Source: Bradyrhizobium archetypum (lineage in GTDB: Bacteria; Pseudomonadota; Alphaproteobacteria; Rhizobiales; Xanthobacteraceae). Taken from it: a stretch of 64,000 nucleotides of DNA. The stretch is from assembly GCF_013114835.1 (NCBI RefSeq), contig NZ_JAAVLW010000003.1:558001-622000 (forward strand), given 5' to 3'. The position numbers were made by a program, and so were the translations under genes. Under the pieces are notes generated by a model. The model had not been told where the DNA came from, made no database searches, and worked only from the letters and a program-made list of their open reading frames with translations. Positions 46,642 to 57,729 of this stretch are shown piece after piece (within the stretch, counting starts at the first letter, position 1; the number at the start of each line of letters is the position of its first letter).

Positions 46642-47352
46642 TTATCCGTGCCCGGCCTTGTCCGTGCCGGCTTTGTCCGTAGCAGCGTTGGCTTCTCCGA
46701 ACGCTGCCTCGTACGCTTGCGCAATCGCCTGCGCGGCATCGATCAGCGCTGCCTTTGCGCCGCGCGGGTCGGCCCAGATGAAATCGCCAACCAGGATGAA
46801 ATCGGCGCCGGCAGCCGCAAAGTCGCACGCCTCCTCGCGCGAGGCGGCAAAGCCGACGCAGGGCGGTTCAAACAATTCGTCCCACCACTGCAGCCGCTCG
46901 GCGATCGCTTCCACCGAAGGCCGCTGCCCCCCGGCATCCGGCTCGCCGAACAGCACGTAGTCTGCGCCTGTTTCGCCCGCGGCCATCGAATCGTGCCGCG
47001 TAGCAAGGCCGCCGACGCCGGCAATGCGGTCCGGCTTCAGCGACGGCAGGGCATCTTCCAGCGCGGCGAGGCCGGATAGATGCGCGCCATCGGCGCCTGA
47101 GCGCGCCACCAGCTCGACATGGCCGTCGAGCAGGAGCGCCGCGCCGGCATTTTGGATCGCAGGCGCCAGCGCTTTCGCGCGCGCAATCATGGTGCGCTGA
47201 TCGGTTTGCTTCAGCCGCACCAGCACCGCCGCGACATCGGCCGCTGCTAACAGTTCCGGAAGCTGGCTTGTGAGCTGCGACGGATCGTCCACCTCGGGCG
47301 TCGCGAGATAGAGCCGCGGCGCCGGGCGCGGCGGAACGGGTTTGTTGGCCAA
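46642..47352 (-). CDS. Thiamine-phosphate synthase-like protein (ThiE/TenI fold), divergent
   Basis: 236 residues from a TTG at 47352 directly after the aldolase stop; the frame stays open through the aldolase gene, so this start is chosen from homology. RPAPRLYLATPEVDDPSQ and SGADGAHLSG are recognisable TIM-barrel ThiE/TenI features, then GADYVLFGEPD. The usual GVHLGQ motif is altered to GAHLSG, so true thiamine synthesis is uncertain. Overlapping transcription with class I aldolase implies the same operon. Confidence 0.72.
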   Translation of the reverse strand: MANKPVPPRPAPRLYLATPEVDDPSQLTSQLPELLAAADVAAVLVRLKQTDQRTMIARAKALAPAIQNAGAALLLDGHVELVARSGADGAHLSGLAALEDALPSLKPDRIAGVGGLATRHDSMAAGETGADYVLFGEPDAGGQRPSVEAIAERLQWWDELFEPPCVGFAASREEACDFAAAGADFILVGDFIWADPRGAKAALIDAAQAIAQAYEAAFGEANAATDKAGTDKAGHG

Positions 47353-47354
47353 CT

Positions 47355-48380
47355 CTAGGCGACCTTCTTTTCCAGGCCGGTTTCCCACTCGCCCTTGCTT
47401 GCCAGCGCGTTCATCCGCGCACGGTGCGTAAATGCGCGCTGGCCCGCGGCGACGTTCTCGGCCTTGCCGGACCACGCCTTCTGCGGCGCCGCCTGCAGCG
47501 CACGGCCATAGGAAAAGGTGAGTTTCCAGGGCAGGCTGCCGATCCGGTTCATGGCGTTCAGATGCGCGGTCGCTTCCTCGTCGGATTGTCCGCCGGAGAG
47601 GAAGGCGATGCCCGGCACGGCTGCGGGAACGCAGGCCTTCAACAGTCGCACGGTCTTCTCCGCGACTTCCTCGACGGAAGCCTGCTTCGGGCACTTCTTG
47701 CCTGAGATGGCCATGTTGGGCTTCAGCACCATGCCTTCGAGCTCGACGCGCTGCACCCGCAATTCCTGGAACGTCTTGTTGAGCACGCGTTGGGTCACGT
47801 CGTAGCAGCGGTCGATGTCGTGATCGCCGTCCATCAGCACTTCCGGCTCGACGATGGGCACGATCTGCGCCGCCTGGCACAGCGCCGCATAGCGCGCCAG
47901 CGCATGCGCGTTGACGTTGATCGCGGTCATGCTGGGGATACCAGTGCCGATATCGATCACCGCGCGCCATTTGGCGAAGCGCGCGCCGCGCTCGTAATAT
48001 TTCTTCAGCCGCTCGGCGAGCTTGTCGAGGCCGACGGTAACCAGTTCGCCCGGACATTGCGGCAAGGCCTGCGTGCCTTCGTCGACCTTGATGCCGGGGA
48101 TGCTGCCTGCCTGCTCGATCAGCTTGATCAGCGGCGTGCCGTCCTTGGCATTCTGCCAGATGGTCTCGTCGTAGAGGATCACCCCCGAGACGTACTTGCT
48201 CATCGCCTCGGTGGAGCGGAACAGCATCTCGCGATAATCGCGGCGGTTCTCCTCGGTCGATTCGACGTTGATCGCGTCGAAGCGCTTCTTGATCGTGCCT
48301 GAGGATTCGTCGGCGGCGAGAATGCCCTTGCCTGGGGTGACCATGGCGAGGGCAACCTTGTTGAGGTCAGCAAGATTCAT
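47355..48380 (-). CDS. Class I fructose-bisphosphate aldolase (glycolytic type)
   Basis: 341 residues from the ATG at 48380 after GGAGAA; the longer frame to 48419 was rejected. It has KGILAADESSGTIKKRF, RAVIDIGTG, and the Schiff-base Lys in LEGMVLKPNM, so it is the eukaryotic-type Class I enzyme rather than the archaeal FbaB type. It needs no metal. The Class II enzyme is encoded immediately upstream on the same strand. Confidence 0.92.
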   Translation of the reverse strand: MNLADLNKVALAMVTPGKGILAADESSGTIKKRFDAINVESTEENRRDYREMLFRSTEAMSKYVSGVILYDETIWQNAKDGTPLIKLIEQAGSIPGIKVDEGTQALPQCPGELVTVGLDKLAERLKKYYERGARFAKWRAVIDIGTGIPSMTAINVNAHALARYAALCQAAQIVPIVEPEVLMDGDHDIDRCYDVTQRVLNKTFQELRVQRVELEGMVLKPNMAISGKKCPKQASVEEVAEKTVRLLKACVPAAVPGIAFLSGGQSDEEATAHLNAMNRIGSLPWKLTFSYGRALQAAPQKAWSGKAENVAAGQRAFTHRARMNALASKGEWETGLEKKVA

Positions 48381-48491
48381 GGGAACGTTCTCCGAAAACA
48401 TCATGCCCTTGCGCACCAAAATAGGCGGTTCTCGGGCAATTGCCTAGAAAACGTTCGTCGCACCTTGGGTGATTGCGAGGCGGGCGCCGGG

Positions 48492-49559
48492 TCAGGCGAC
48501 CCGCGGATCTAGCTCACCCTTGGCATACCGCTTGGCCATTTCGGCGGTGGTCAGCACCTTCTTGATCTTGCTGGCTTGCCCTGCGGTATTGAATTCCTGC
48601 AGCCGCTGCTTGCACAGCTTGGCCATGGCTTCCATCGCAGGCTTCAAGTATTTGCGCGGATCGAACTCTTCCGGATTGTCCTTCAGCACTTTCCGGATTT
48701 GCCCGGTCATCGCCATGCGGTTGTCGGTGTCGATGTTGATCTTGCGCACGCCGTTCTTGATGCCGCGCTGAATTTCGGAAACCGGCACGCCCCAGGTCGG
48801 CTTCATCTTGCCGCCGTTCGCGTTGATGATCTCCTGCAGATCCTGCGGCACCGAGGACGACCCGTGCATCACGAGGTGCGTGTTCGGCAGCTTGCGATGG
48901 ATCTCCTCGATCACGTTCATGGCGAGGATGTCGCCGTCCGGCTTGCGGGTGAACTTGTAGGCGCCGTGCGAGGTGCCCATCGCGATCGCCAGCGCGTCGA
49001 CCTTTGTCTCCTTGACGAACTTCACGGCTTCATCGGGGTTGGTGAGCAACTGGTCGTGCGAGAGCTTGCCTTCGGCGCCGTGGCCGTCCTCCTTGTCGCC
49101 CATGCCGGTCTCCAGCGAGCCGAGCACGCCGAGCTCGCCTTCCACCGATATGCCGCCGAGATGGGCCATGTCAGTGACGGTCCTGGTCACGCCGACATTG
49201 TAGTCCCAATCGCCGGGAGTCTTGCCGTCGGCCTTCAGCGAGCCGTCCATCATGACGGAGGTGAAGCCGGCCTGGATCGCGGTCATGCAGGTGGCGGGCT
49301 CGTTGCCGTGATCGAGATGCACGCAGACCGGAATCTGCGGATAGATTTCCGTGACGGCATCCATCATGTGCCTGAGCATGACGTCATTGGCATAGGAGCG
49401 CGCGCCGCGCGAGGCCTGGATGATGACCGGCGCGTCAACCGCGGAAGCCGCCTCCATGATGGCGAGCGCCTGCTCCATGTTGTTGATGTTGAACGCCGGC
49501 ACACCGTAATCGTGCTCTGCCGCATGATCGAGCAGTTGACGCAGGGTAATGCGAGCCAT
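48492..49559 (-). CDS. fbaA: Class II fructose-bisphosphate aldolase (Calvin cycle subtype)
   Basis: 355 residues. Zn2+ ligands lie in VHLDHGNE and in the later [10 protein letters not shown], with FTSVMMDGS and GELGVLGS between. The length and the C-terminal [15 protein letters not shown] match the Calvin-cycle subtype of Class II aldolase. It cleaves or condenses fructose-1,6-bisphosphate and sedoheptulose bisphosphate. It lies 50 bases downstream of pgk in the same direction. Confidence 0.95.
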   Translation of the reverse strand: MARITLRQLLDHAAEHDYGVPAFNINNMEQALAIMEAASAVDAPVIIQASRGARSYANDVMLRHMMDAVTEIYPQIPVCVHLDHGNEPATCMTAIQAGFTSVMMDGSLKADGKTPGDWDYNVGVTRTVTDMAHLGGISVEGELGVLGSLETGMGDKEDGHGAEGKLSHDQLLTNPDEAVKFVKETKVDALAIAMGTSHGAYKFTRKPDGDILAMNVIEEIHRKLPNTHLVMHGSSSVPQDLQEIINANGGKMKPTWGVPVSEIQRGIKNGVRKINIDTDNRMAMTGQIRKVLKDNPEEFDPRKYLKPAMEAMAKLCKQRLQEFNTAGQASKIKKVLTTAEMAKRYAKGELDPRVA

Positions 49560-49609
49560 TCAAATTCTCCTGTATTTTTCGTGGCTTTGGCGCTTCGTTA
49601 GGTCCGGGT

Positions 49610-50806
49610 CTAACCCACTTTGAGAACTTCGACGCCGGGTAGCGGCTTGCCTTCCATCCATTCGAGGAACGCGCCGCCGGCCGTCGAGACATAGGAAAAA
49701 TCGTCGGCCACGCCGGCCTGGTTGAGCGCCGCGACGGTGTCGCCGCCGCCGGCGACCGAAATCAGTTTCTTCGCCTTGGTCCGCTCCGCCGCATGTTTGG
49801 CGGCAACGACGGTGCCGCGGTCGAACGGGGTCATTTCGAATGCACCCAGCGGGCCGTTCCAGACCAGCGTCGCGGCGTCGTCGATCGCGGCATGAATCCG
49901 CGCGGTCGATTGCGGGCCGACGTCGAGAATCATGCCATCGGCCGGAATGGCGTCGAGGCCGTAAGCATGCGAAGGCGAGTTGGCCGCGAAATGATAGGCG
50001 ACCACGGCATCGACAGGCAGGATGATGGCGCAGTTCGCGGCGGTGGCTTTTTCCAGGATACGCAGCGCGGTCGCGGCGAGGTCCTTCTCCGCCAGCGACT
50101 TGCCGACGGCAACGCCCTGCGCATGCAGGAAGGTATTGGCCATGCCGCCGCCGATCACCAGCGCGTCGACTTTCGTAACCAGGTTTTCGAGCAGATCGAT
50201 CTTGGTGGACACCTTGGCGCCGCCGATGATCGCGATAACCGGTTTGGTCGGCGCTTCCAGCGCCTTGGAAAGCGCGTCGAGCTCGGCCTGCATGGTGCGG
50301 CCGGCATAGGCGGGCAGCTTGCGGCCGAGGCCTTCGGTAGAAGCGTGCGCGCGGTGCGCCGCCGAGAACGCGTCGTTGACCCAGATATCGCCGAGCTTGG
50401 CCAGCTCGGCGACGAAGGCCGGATCGTTCTTCTCTTCCTCCTTGTGGAAGCGGGTGTTCTCCAGGCAGAGAATGTCGCCGTCCTTCATGGCGCCGACCGC
50501 CTTGGCGGCGGCCTCGCCGATGCAGTCGTCGGCGAACGCGACCGGCTTCTTGATGACCTGCGCCAGCGCCGCTGCGACCGGTTTGAGCGAGTCCTTGGCG
50601 TCGCGTCCCTTCGGCCGGCCGAAATGGGCGAGCAGGATGACCTTGCCGCCCTTGTCGGAAATTTCGCTGATGGTCGGCGCGACGCGCTCGAGCCTGGTCG
50701 CGTCGGTGACGCGGCCGTTTTCCATAGGAACATTAAGGTCGACGCGCAGCAGCACGCGCTTGCCCTTCACGTCGACGTCATCGAGGGTGCGGAATGTTTT
50801 CGGCAT
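49610..50806 (-). CDS. pgk: Phosphoglycerate kinase
   Basis: 398 residues. [17 protein letters not shown], the hinge and substrate segments, and the C-terminal [15 protein letters not shown] with [13 protein letters not shown] are diagnostic. It exchanges phosphate between 1,3-bisphosphoglycerate and ADP. Length is normal. It sits between gap and the aldolases in the order gap-pgk-fba. Confidence 0.97.
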   Translation of the reverse strand: MPKTFRTLDDVDVKGKRVLLRVDLNVPMENGRVTDATRLERVAPTISEISDKGGKVILLAHFGRPKGRDAKDSLKPVAAALAQVIKKPVAFADDCIGEAAAKAVGAMKDGDILCLENTRFHKEEEKNDPAFVAELAKLGDIWVNDAFSAAHRAHASTEGLGRKLPAYAGRTMQAELDALSKALEAPTKPVIAIIGGAKVSTKIDLLENLVTKVDALVIGGGMANTFLHAQGVAVGKSLAEKDLAATALRILEKATAANCAIILPVDAVVAYHFAANSPSHAYGLDAIPADGMILDVGPQSTARIHAAIDDAATLVWNGPLGAFEMTPFDRGTVVAAKHAAERTKAKKLISVAGGGDTVAALNQAGVADDFSYVSTAGGAFLEWMEGKPLPGVEVLKVG

Positions 50807-50817
50807 GGGCGGGTCTC

Positions 50818-50930
50818 TTGTCCCGGGCGCACGGCGGCGCGAAGTGCCGCTGTGCTGAACCGGGACCTACGTTGCATGGGTCCCGGCTCTGCGCCGCGTC
50901 ACTTCGTGCCGCGGCGCATCCGGGACACGA
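50818..50930. repeat. Long palindromic intergenic repeat, family D
   Basis: Ends TTGTCCCGGGCGC and GCGCATCCGGGAC are inverted, with inner halves AACCGGGACC and GGGTCCCGG. It lies between gap and pgk on their transcript, so both would carry it as RNA structure. Partner of the copy at 38467-38612. Confidence 0.8.
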
Positions 50931-50939
50931 GACTAGAAC

Positions 50940-51947
50940 TTACAGCAGCTTCCCCATCGCAACGGCCGTGTCGGCCATCCGGTTGGAGAAACCCCATTCA
51001 TTGTCGTACCAGGACATCACGCGCACCAGCGTGCCGTTCTGCACCTTGGTCTGGTCCTCATGGAACGTCGACGAATGGGGGTCGTGGTTGAAGTCGATCG
51101 AGACGTTCGGCGCTGATGTGTAGCCGAGAATGCCCTTGAGCTGCTGCTCGGAGGCGCGCTTCATCGCCGCGTTGATTTCCTTGGCATCGGTGGCGCGCTT
51201 GGCGACGATCTTGAGGTCGACCACCGAGACGTTCGGGGTCGGCACGCGGATCGCGACGCCGTCGAGCTTGCCCTTCAGCTCGGGCAGCACCAGGCCGATC
51301 GCCTTCGCGGCACCGGTCGAGGTCGGGATCATCGACATCGCCGCCGCGCGGCCGCGATAGAGATCCTTGTGCAGGGTGTCGAGCGTAGGCTGGTCGCCGG
51401 TGTAAGCGTGGATCGTGGTCATGAAGCCGGTCTCGATGCCGACGGTATCGTTCAAGACCTTGGCGACTGGCGCCAGGCAGTTGGTGGTGCAGGAGCCGTT
51501 GGAGACGACCAGGTGATCCTTGGTCAGGGTGTCATGGTTGACGCCGTAGACGATGGTGGCGTCGGCGTTGTCGGCGGGTGCCGAGACCAGCACGCGCTTG
51601 GCGCCGGCGGTCAGGTGCGCGGAGGCCTTGTCCTTGGCGGTGAAGATGCCGGTGCATTCCAGCGCGATGTCGACGCCGAGCGCCTTCCACGGCAGCTTCG
51701 AGGGATCGCGCTCGGCGGAAACCTTGATCTTGCCGTTGCCGAGGCTGATCGAGTCGCCGTCGACGGTCACCGTGCCGGGGAAGCGGCCATGCACGGAATC
51801 GAAGCGCAGCAGGTGGGCGTTGGTCTCGACCGGGCCGAGATCGTTGATGCCGACCACCTCGATATCCGTGCGGCCAGATTCCGCAATCGCCCGCAACACG
51901 TTGCGGCCAATGCGGCCAAATCCGTTGATCGCGACGCGGACTGCCAT
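50940..51947 (-). CDS. gap: Type I glyceraldehyde-3-phosphate dehydrogenase
   Basis: 335 residues from the ATG at 51947 with AGGGAG in front; a longer frame exists. It starts [18 protein letters not shown], has the active-site [14 protein letters not shown] and the terminal [12 protein letters not shown]. Interconverts glyceraldehyde-3-phosphate and 1,3-bisphosphoglycerate using NAD(P). Sits on the tkt-gap-pgk-fba strand. Confidence 0.97.
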   Translation of the reverse strand: MAVRVAINGFGRIGRNVLRAIAESGRTDIEVVGINDLGPVETNAHLLRFDSVHGRFPGTVTVDGDSISLGNGKIKVSAERDPSKLPWKALGVDIALECTGIFTAKDKASAHLTAGAKRVLVSAPADNADATIVYGVNHDTLTKDHLVVSNGSCTTNCLAPVAKVLNDTVGIETGFMTTIHAYTGDQPTLDTLHKDLYRGRAAAMSMIPTSTGAAKAIGLVLPELKGKLDGVAIRVPTPNVSVVDLKIVAKRATDAKEINAAMKRASEQQLKGILGYTSAPNVSIDFNHDPHSSTFHEDQTKVQNGTLVRVMSWYDNEWGFSNRMADTAVAMGKLL

Positions 51948-52092
51948 GCTGTTTCTCCCTTGATAGCTGATGCCATCCCCGCGGAGCTGTTCCACGGAGG
52001 TGCTGACGGCGGAACGCCCGGTTCGGCCGGGCGGGAACGGTCAAGATAGGGGTCTAGGTAGTCCTTTTTGCCCTAGACCTCAACCGTTAGCA

Positions 52093-52170
52093 GGAGCGCC
52101 GCCGATTTGAAGTTCCTGCTATGGTTGCCGCGAGCACCGTCAGGAACTTCAAATCGATAAGCGGCGCTCC
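52093..52170. repeat. 26-bp stem, long hairpin between tkt and gap (IR1)
   Basis: The left arm 52093-52118 and right arm 52141-52170 are complementary along 26 bp, interrupted only by four extra bases (ATAA) in the right arm; the loop is 22 bases. Key arm sequence is GGAGCGCCGC then CGATTTGAAGTTCCTG. It is not one of the other repeat families of this window. Confidence 0.85.
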
Positions 52171-52189
52171 CAACGTTAATAATCGTCTC

Positions 52190-52256
52190 GTGCCCATTCA
52201 TTTCCGAAGTTCGCATCAGAAGCGCCGCGAAAGCGTGCAAACTTCGGAAACGGGCA

Positions 52257-52257
<1 letters not shown>
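52190..52257. repeat. Second long hairpin at the 3' end of tkt (IR2)
   Basis: GTGCCC and TTTCCGAAGTT in the left arm pair with AACTTCGGAAA and GGGCAC in the right arm, with a small bulge. The right arm touches the tkt stop codon, so on the tkt strand it lies immediately after the coding region and could act in termination or mRNA protection. Confidence 0.75.
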
Positions 52258-54239
<1,982 letters not shown>

Positions 54240-54524
54240 GATGAAAATCCGCCTGAAATGAGGTGCTTGGTTGTAGGTAACGTACCGGGCGAAGCCGCAA
54301 TACGGGGGTGGGTAAGGGGAGCCGGGGCTGGATAGCACCTCAAACCCCCGAGTCCAAGGCGGGGAAACGCGCCTGCCGTGCGAAAAGTTGCTTAGCAGTG
54401 CATAGCTTCGCGCGGGCGTTGCGCTCGGCTCGCTTGCCACGTAAATTTCGTGCTCTAACCGCTTGCCGAACCGCGGATTTTGCTGCCGTGCGGCGAGCTC
54501 ACGCGAAGGTGCGCGCTGTCTCTC

Positions 54525-54851
54525 ATGAGCGATCGTTACACCAACGGTGCCGGCAATGCCGAGCCGGTCCAGGTCGACATCGAGGTCGCCACGCGGCGCC
54601 TGATGCTGGCGCTCGATGCGCTCGAGGCGGCGGCCGAGCGCCGGCGCGACGCCGACCGCGACGAGAATGAATTGGCGAGCCGGATCCAGGCGCTCGGGGC
54701 CGACCGCTCGCGGCTTGCCGACGAACTCGACGGCTCGCTGGTGAAGACGCGGCGGCTGGAGCGTGCCAACCGCGAGATCGCCGAAAGGCTGGACGCTGCG
54801 ATCGGCACCATCCGTGCGGTGCTCGATGCCGACGCGGGAGAGAGTGAATGA
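54525..54851 (+). CDS. DUF4164 family coiled-coil protein
   Basis: 108 residues beginning [14 protein letters not shown]. Almost the whole chain is a predicted coiled coil ([19 protein letters not shown] and following). This family is encoded just before zapA in many alphaproteobacteria and is plausibly a division-associated partner. Its last codons overlap the zapA start (ATGA). No ribosome site of note. Confidence 0.82.
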   Translation: MSDRYTNGAGNAEPVQVDIEVATRRLMLALDALEAAAERRRDADRDENELASRIQALGADRSRLADELDGSLVKTRRLERANREIAERLDAAIGTIRAVLDADAGESE

Positions 54852-55231
54852 GTCACATCAACGTCACCATCAACGGCCGGCAGTACCGCATGGCCTGCGA
54901 GGAAGGGCAGGAAGTGCGGCTCTTGAAGCTCGCCGAGAGCCTGGAATCACGGGTCGGCGAGTTGCGCGGCAAGTTCGGCGAAATCGGCGATGCGCGCCTG
55001 ACCGTGATGGCCGCGCTGACCGTGTGCGACGAACTGGTCGACGCCAATGCGCGCATCCGCGCGCTGGAGGGTGAGCTCGAAACTCTGCGCAATGTTCGCA
55101 CGGCCGCCGCCGATCGCGCCAAGGCGACGCAAATCGCCGTCGCCAACGCACTCAACGCCGCCGCCGACCGCATCGAAAAAACCACGCAAGTCCTCAACCG
55201 CACCATCGGCAGCGGCGTCGCCATCGGGTGA
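54848..55231 (+). CDS. zapA: Cell division protein ZapA
   Basis: 127 residues: [32 protein letters not shown] and [14 protein letters not shown] are the ZapA core, followed by a C-terminal helix longer than in E. coli. ZapA bundles FtsZ filaments at the septum. Start overlaps the DUF4164 stop. In most relatives the next element is 6S RNA; here a repeat-flanked nuclease remnant lies between. Confidence 0.92.
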   Translation: MSHINVTINGRQYRMACEEGQEVRLLKLAESLESRVGELRGKFGEIGDARLTVMAALTVCDELVDANARIRALEGELETLRNVRTAAADRAKATQIAVANALNAAADRIEKTTQVLNRTIGSGVAIG

Positions 55232-55251
55232 CAGGCGGCGCTCGTCTCTTA

Positions 55252-55274
55252 ACCCTCCCCTGGAGTGGGAGGGT
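55252..55274. repeat. Hairpin repeat, family E, left flank of the DUF559 remnant
   Basis: ACCCTCCC-CTGGAGT-GGGAGGGT, an 8-bp perfect stem followed by GCCGCGAAGCGGC, a second small hairpin. A related hairpin in inverted orientation lies at 55773-55795 beyond the nuclease gene. Confidence 0.7.
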
Positions 55275-55304
55275 CGCCGCGAAGCGGCGGGGCGGGGTGA
55301 CAGA

Positions 55305-55699
55305 CTATCGTCGTCGGAGGTGCTTGAGTGGTAACGCTTCCGCTTCACGCGATCCATACACCTCCACGCAGATCTTCTCCATCACCGCGCTGAGATCGCC
55401 GGCGACATCCGAATTCCAGAAGCGGATAACGCGATATCCTTCCTGCTCAAGACAAGCCTGCCGTTCACTGTCGCGCGTGGCCGTCGCGCCTCATTATGAT
55501 GCCCGCCATCGAGCTCAATAATGGGACGCTTGGCCGGACAGAAGAAGTCCACGACATAAGGTCCGATCGGCGCCTGACGCCGGAAATGCGTGCCCGATAT
55601 CGGCAGTTCTTTCAGTGCACGCCAGAGGATGCGCTCATGCGGCGTGGTATTGGCCCGCAGGTTCTTCGCAGCGGCGCGGCGGATAGCCGTTGAAATCAT
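55305..55699 (-). pseudogene. Frameshifted DUF559 (Vsr-like) endonuclease-domain gene
   Basis: From the ATG at 55699 the frame encodes a typical DUF559 start (RRAAAKNLRANTTPHERILW, THFRRQAPIGPYVVDFFC, IIELDGGHH). Around 55480-55495 the frame breaks; the remaining homologous part (QACLEQEGYRVIRFWNSDV, then a stop at 55305) is in another frame, implying one indel. The family belongs to the restriction-endonuclease-like fold related to Vsr and is often mobile. Hairpin repeats flank it on both sides. Probably inactive. Confidence 0.8.
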
Positions 55700-55772
55700 T
55701 TCTACCTCGCTCGCGGATAGATCGCCCCATCCCGCTTACATCGACGCTGCTGCGCATCATCGATGTAAGTGA

Positions 55773-55795
55773 CACTCCCCCTCCAGGGGAGCGTG
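55773..55795. repeat. Hairpin repeat, family E, right flank of the DUF559 remnant
   Basis: CACTCCCC-CTCCA-GGGGAGCGTG, resembling the left-flank repeat read on the opposite strand (shared CTCCAGGGGAG core). It marks the right edge of the inserted segment. Confidence 0.65.
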
Positions 55796-55932
55796 AATTG
55801 GAGCGCAATCTTAACGAGAGTGCAATTGGCCATTTCAAAAGTTGTCTTCATGTCGAGAGGCCCATCTTCGGCGTTAGGGACACGAAAGCCTACCGCTAAC
55901 CGCTGGCGGATTCGCCTGGTAACCCCTACATT

Positions 55933-56100
55933 GTGTCCGCGAAGCTGCGTCGTGCGTCAGGAGCCATATATCCCCGGGGCCTTATCGATCCTTTAGGGAA
56001 CTGTCCCTGGCCGGGTCCGTGGATCCGGACATATGGTGCCCACCTACTTTCGTAGGGAACTCCGGGATCGAGTGCTTCAACGGCGTTCGCGGCCTCGCAC
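55933..56100 (+). ncRNA. ssrS: 6S RNA
   Basis: Assigned by structure and position. A closing stem pairs CCGCGAAGCTG (55937-55947) with CGGCGTTCGCGG (56081-56092). An inner stem pairs GGAGCCATAT (55960-55969) with ATATGGTGCC (56031-56040), enclosing the long terminal arm, and the small hairpin CCTACTTTCGTAGG sits on the 3' side of the central bubble, all as expected for 6S RNA. The gene lies upstream of 5-formyltetrahydrofolate cyclo-ligase, its conserved neighbour. It would inhibit housekeeping RNA polymerase in stationary phase. Ends are approximate. Confidence 0.75.
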
Positions 56101-56145
56101 GCTTGTTTGTTGGTTGCCTGCGATTTTTCTCTACCCGCACGTTCC

Positions 56146-56278
56146 GTCGTACCCCGCGCATGCGGGGTATCCAGTACGCCGCGGCGTCTCGGTTGAATCA
56201 CTGAAGTCTCTGAATACTGGATCACCCGCTTTCCGTCTTCGCTCGTTGAGCTTCGGCGGACAGGTCGCGGGTGATGAC
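56146..56278. repeat. Palindromic repeat, family C, extended copy
   Basis: Opens GTCGTACCCCGCGCATGCGG and closes GCGGGTGATGAC. The right half carries an insertion of about 35 bases (CTTTCCGTCTTCGCTCG and following) not found in the other copies. Lies between 6S RNA and the cyclo-ligase gene. Confidence 0.7.
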
Positions 56279-56294
56279 AGCGGAAAGAAACCGC

Positions 56295-56870
56295 ATGACG
56301 GCAACCTTGTCCAAAGCCGACCTCCGCGCCACGGCGCTCGCCAGGCGCGATGCGTTGAGCGACGAGCAGCGCGCCGCGGCGGCGCAGGCGATGGCGAAGC
56401 GCGGCCTGCCATTCGAGATCGAGCCGGGCCTTGTCGTATCAGGCTATTCGCCGATCCGCAGCGAGATCGATCCTGCGCCCCTGATGCGCAAGCTCGCCGG
56501 GCGGGGCGCCAAGCTGGCGCTGCCGGCGGTGCTGTCACGCGGCAAATCGCTGGCGTTTCGCGCATGGTCGCCCGACGACCGGCTGATGCTGGGACCGCTC
56601 GGCATTCTCGAACCATCGCCGGCGGCGGAAGAGCTCGTTCCCGATATCATGCTGGTGCCGCTGGCGGCGTTCGATCGCGCCGGCCACCGCATCGGCTATG
56701 GCGCCGGACATTACGACTTCACGCTCGCCCATTTGCGCAAGGCGAAGGCCATCATGGCGGTTGGCATAGCCTTTTCCGTGCAGGAAATAAAAGCCGTTCC
56801 CGCGTTGCCGCACGACGTAGCGCTGGATTATGTGCTAACGGAAAAGAAAGTGTTCGATTTCCGGAGCTGA
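56295..56870 (+). CDS. 5-formyltetrahydrofolate cyclo-ligase
   Basis: 191 residues from the ATG at 56295; the upstream ATG at 56271 lies in the repeat. SKADLRATALARRDAL, the ATP/metal loop VPLAAFDRAGHRIGYGAGHYD and the C-terminal HDVALDYVLTEKKVF are characteristic. It converts 5-formyl-THF to 5,10-methenyl-THF. In E. coli the homologue (ygfA) follows 6S RNA and contributes to persistence. The next gene starts three bases after its stop. Confidence 0.93.
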   Translation: MTATLSKADLRATALARRDALSDEQRAAAAQAMAKRGLPFEIEPGLVVSGYSPIRSEIDPAPLMRKLAGRGAKLALPAVLSRGKSLAFRAWSPDDRLMLGPLGILEPSPAAEELVPDIMLVPLAAFDRAGHRIGYGAGHYDFTLAHLRKAKAIMAVGIAFSVQEIKAVPALPHDVALDYVLTEKKVFDFRS

Positions 56871-56873
56871 ATT

Positions 56874-57695
56874 TTGCGTATTCTCTTTGTCGGCGACGTG
56901 GTCGGCCGGGCAGGCCGCACCGCGGTCGCGGAACATCTGCCCGGCATGATCAGAGACTGGGCGCTCGATCTCGTCGTCGTCAATGGCGAGAATTCCGCCG
57001 GCGGTTTCGGCATCACCGAGGCGATCTATCAGGAACTGCTCGACTCCGGTGCCGATGCCATCACGCTCGGCAACCACGCCTGGGACCAGCGCGAGGCGCT
57101 GGTGTTCATCGAACGCGCGCCGAAGCTGATCCGGCCCGCAAACTATCCAAAGGGCACGCCAGGCCGCGGAGCTGCGCTTGTCGATACCAAGAACGCCAAG
57201 CGCGCATTGATTGTCAACGCCATCGGCCGCGTCTTCATGACGCCGTTCGATGATCCGTTTCAGGTTCTCAATCGCGAACTCGATGCCTGTCCGCTGCGCG
57301 AGGCCGCGGACGCGATCGTGATCGATTTCCACGGCGAGGCGACGAGCGAAAAGCAAGCCATCGGCTATTTCTGCGACGGCCGCGCCAGCCTCGTCGTCGG
57401 TACCCACACCCATGTGCCGACCGCCGATCATCAGATCCTGGCCGGCGGCACCGCTTACATGACCGATGCAGGGATGACCGGCGATTATGATTCCGTCATC
57501 GGCATGCAGAAGGAGGAGCCGCTGCGGCGCTTTACGACGGGTATCCCGTCAGCCCGCTTCGAGCCGGCCGCGGGGCTAGCGACACTCAGCGGCATTGCGG
57601 TCGAGACCGACGATTCCACCGGCCTCGCGCTGCGTGTTGCGCCGGTGCGGGCCGGTGGCAGGCTCGAGCCGGCCTTGCCCGCCTTTTGGGCGTGA
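56874..57695 (+). CDS. YmdB-type metallophosphoesterase (TIGR00282)
   Basis: 273 residues starting at a TTG with GGAG upstream. It opens MRILFVGDVVGRAGRTAV, and has the metal-site NGENSAGGFGIT, LGNHAWDQRE and VGTHTHVPTAD motifs. YmdB in Bacillus is a cyclic-nucleotide phosphodiesterase and RNase Y modulator; the substrate here is unproven. Same transcript as the cyclo-ligase, three bases apart. Confidence 0.92.
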   Translation: MRILFVGDVVGRAGRTAVAEHLPGMIRDWALDLVVVNGENSAGGFGITEAIYQELLDSGADAITLGNHAWDQREALVFIERAPKLIRPANYPKGTPGRGAALVDTKNAKRALIVNAIGRVFMTPFDDPFQVLNRELDACPLREAADAIVIDFHGEATSEKQAIGYFCDGRASLVVGTHTHVPTADHQILAGGTAYMTDAGMTGDYDSVIGMQKEEPLRRFTTGIPSARFEPAAGLATLSGIAVETDDSTGLALRVAPVRAGGRLEPALPAFWA

Positions 57696-57729
57696 GAAGG
57701 ATTGAGACGCCATCGAGCGTTGATGCGCT

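Noticed and set aside
46642..48057. Long minus-strand frame of 471 codons spanning the ThiE-like and aldolase genes
   Set aside because: Only the part after 47352 has homology; the rest is an Arg-rich shadow of the class I aldolase gene.
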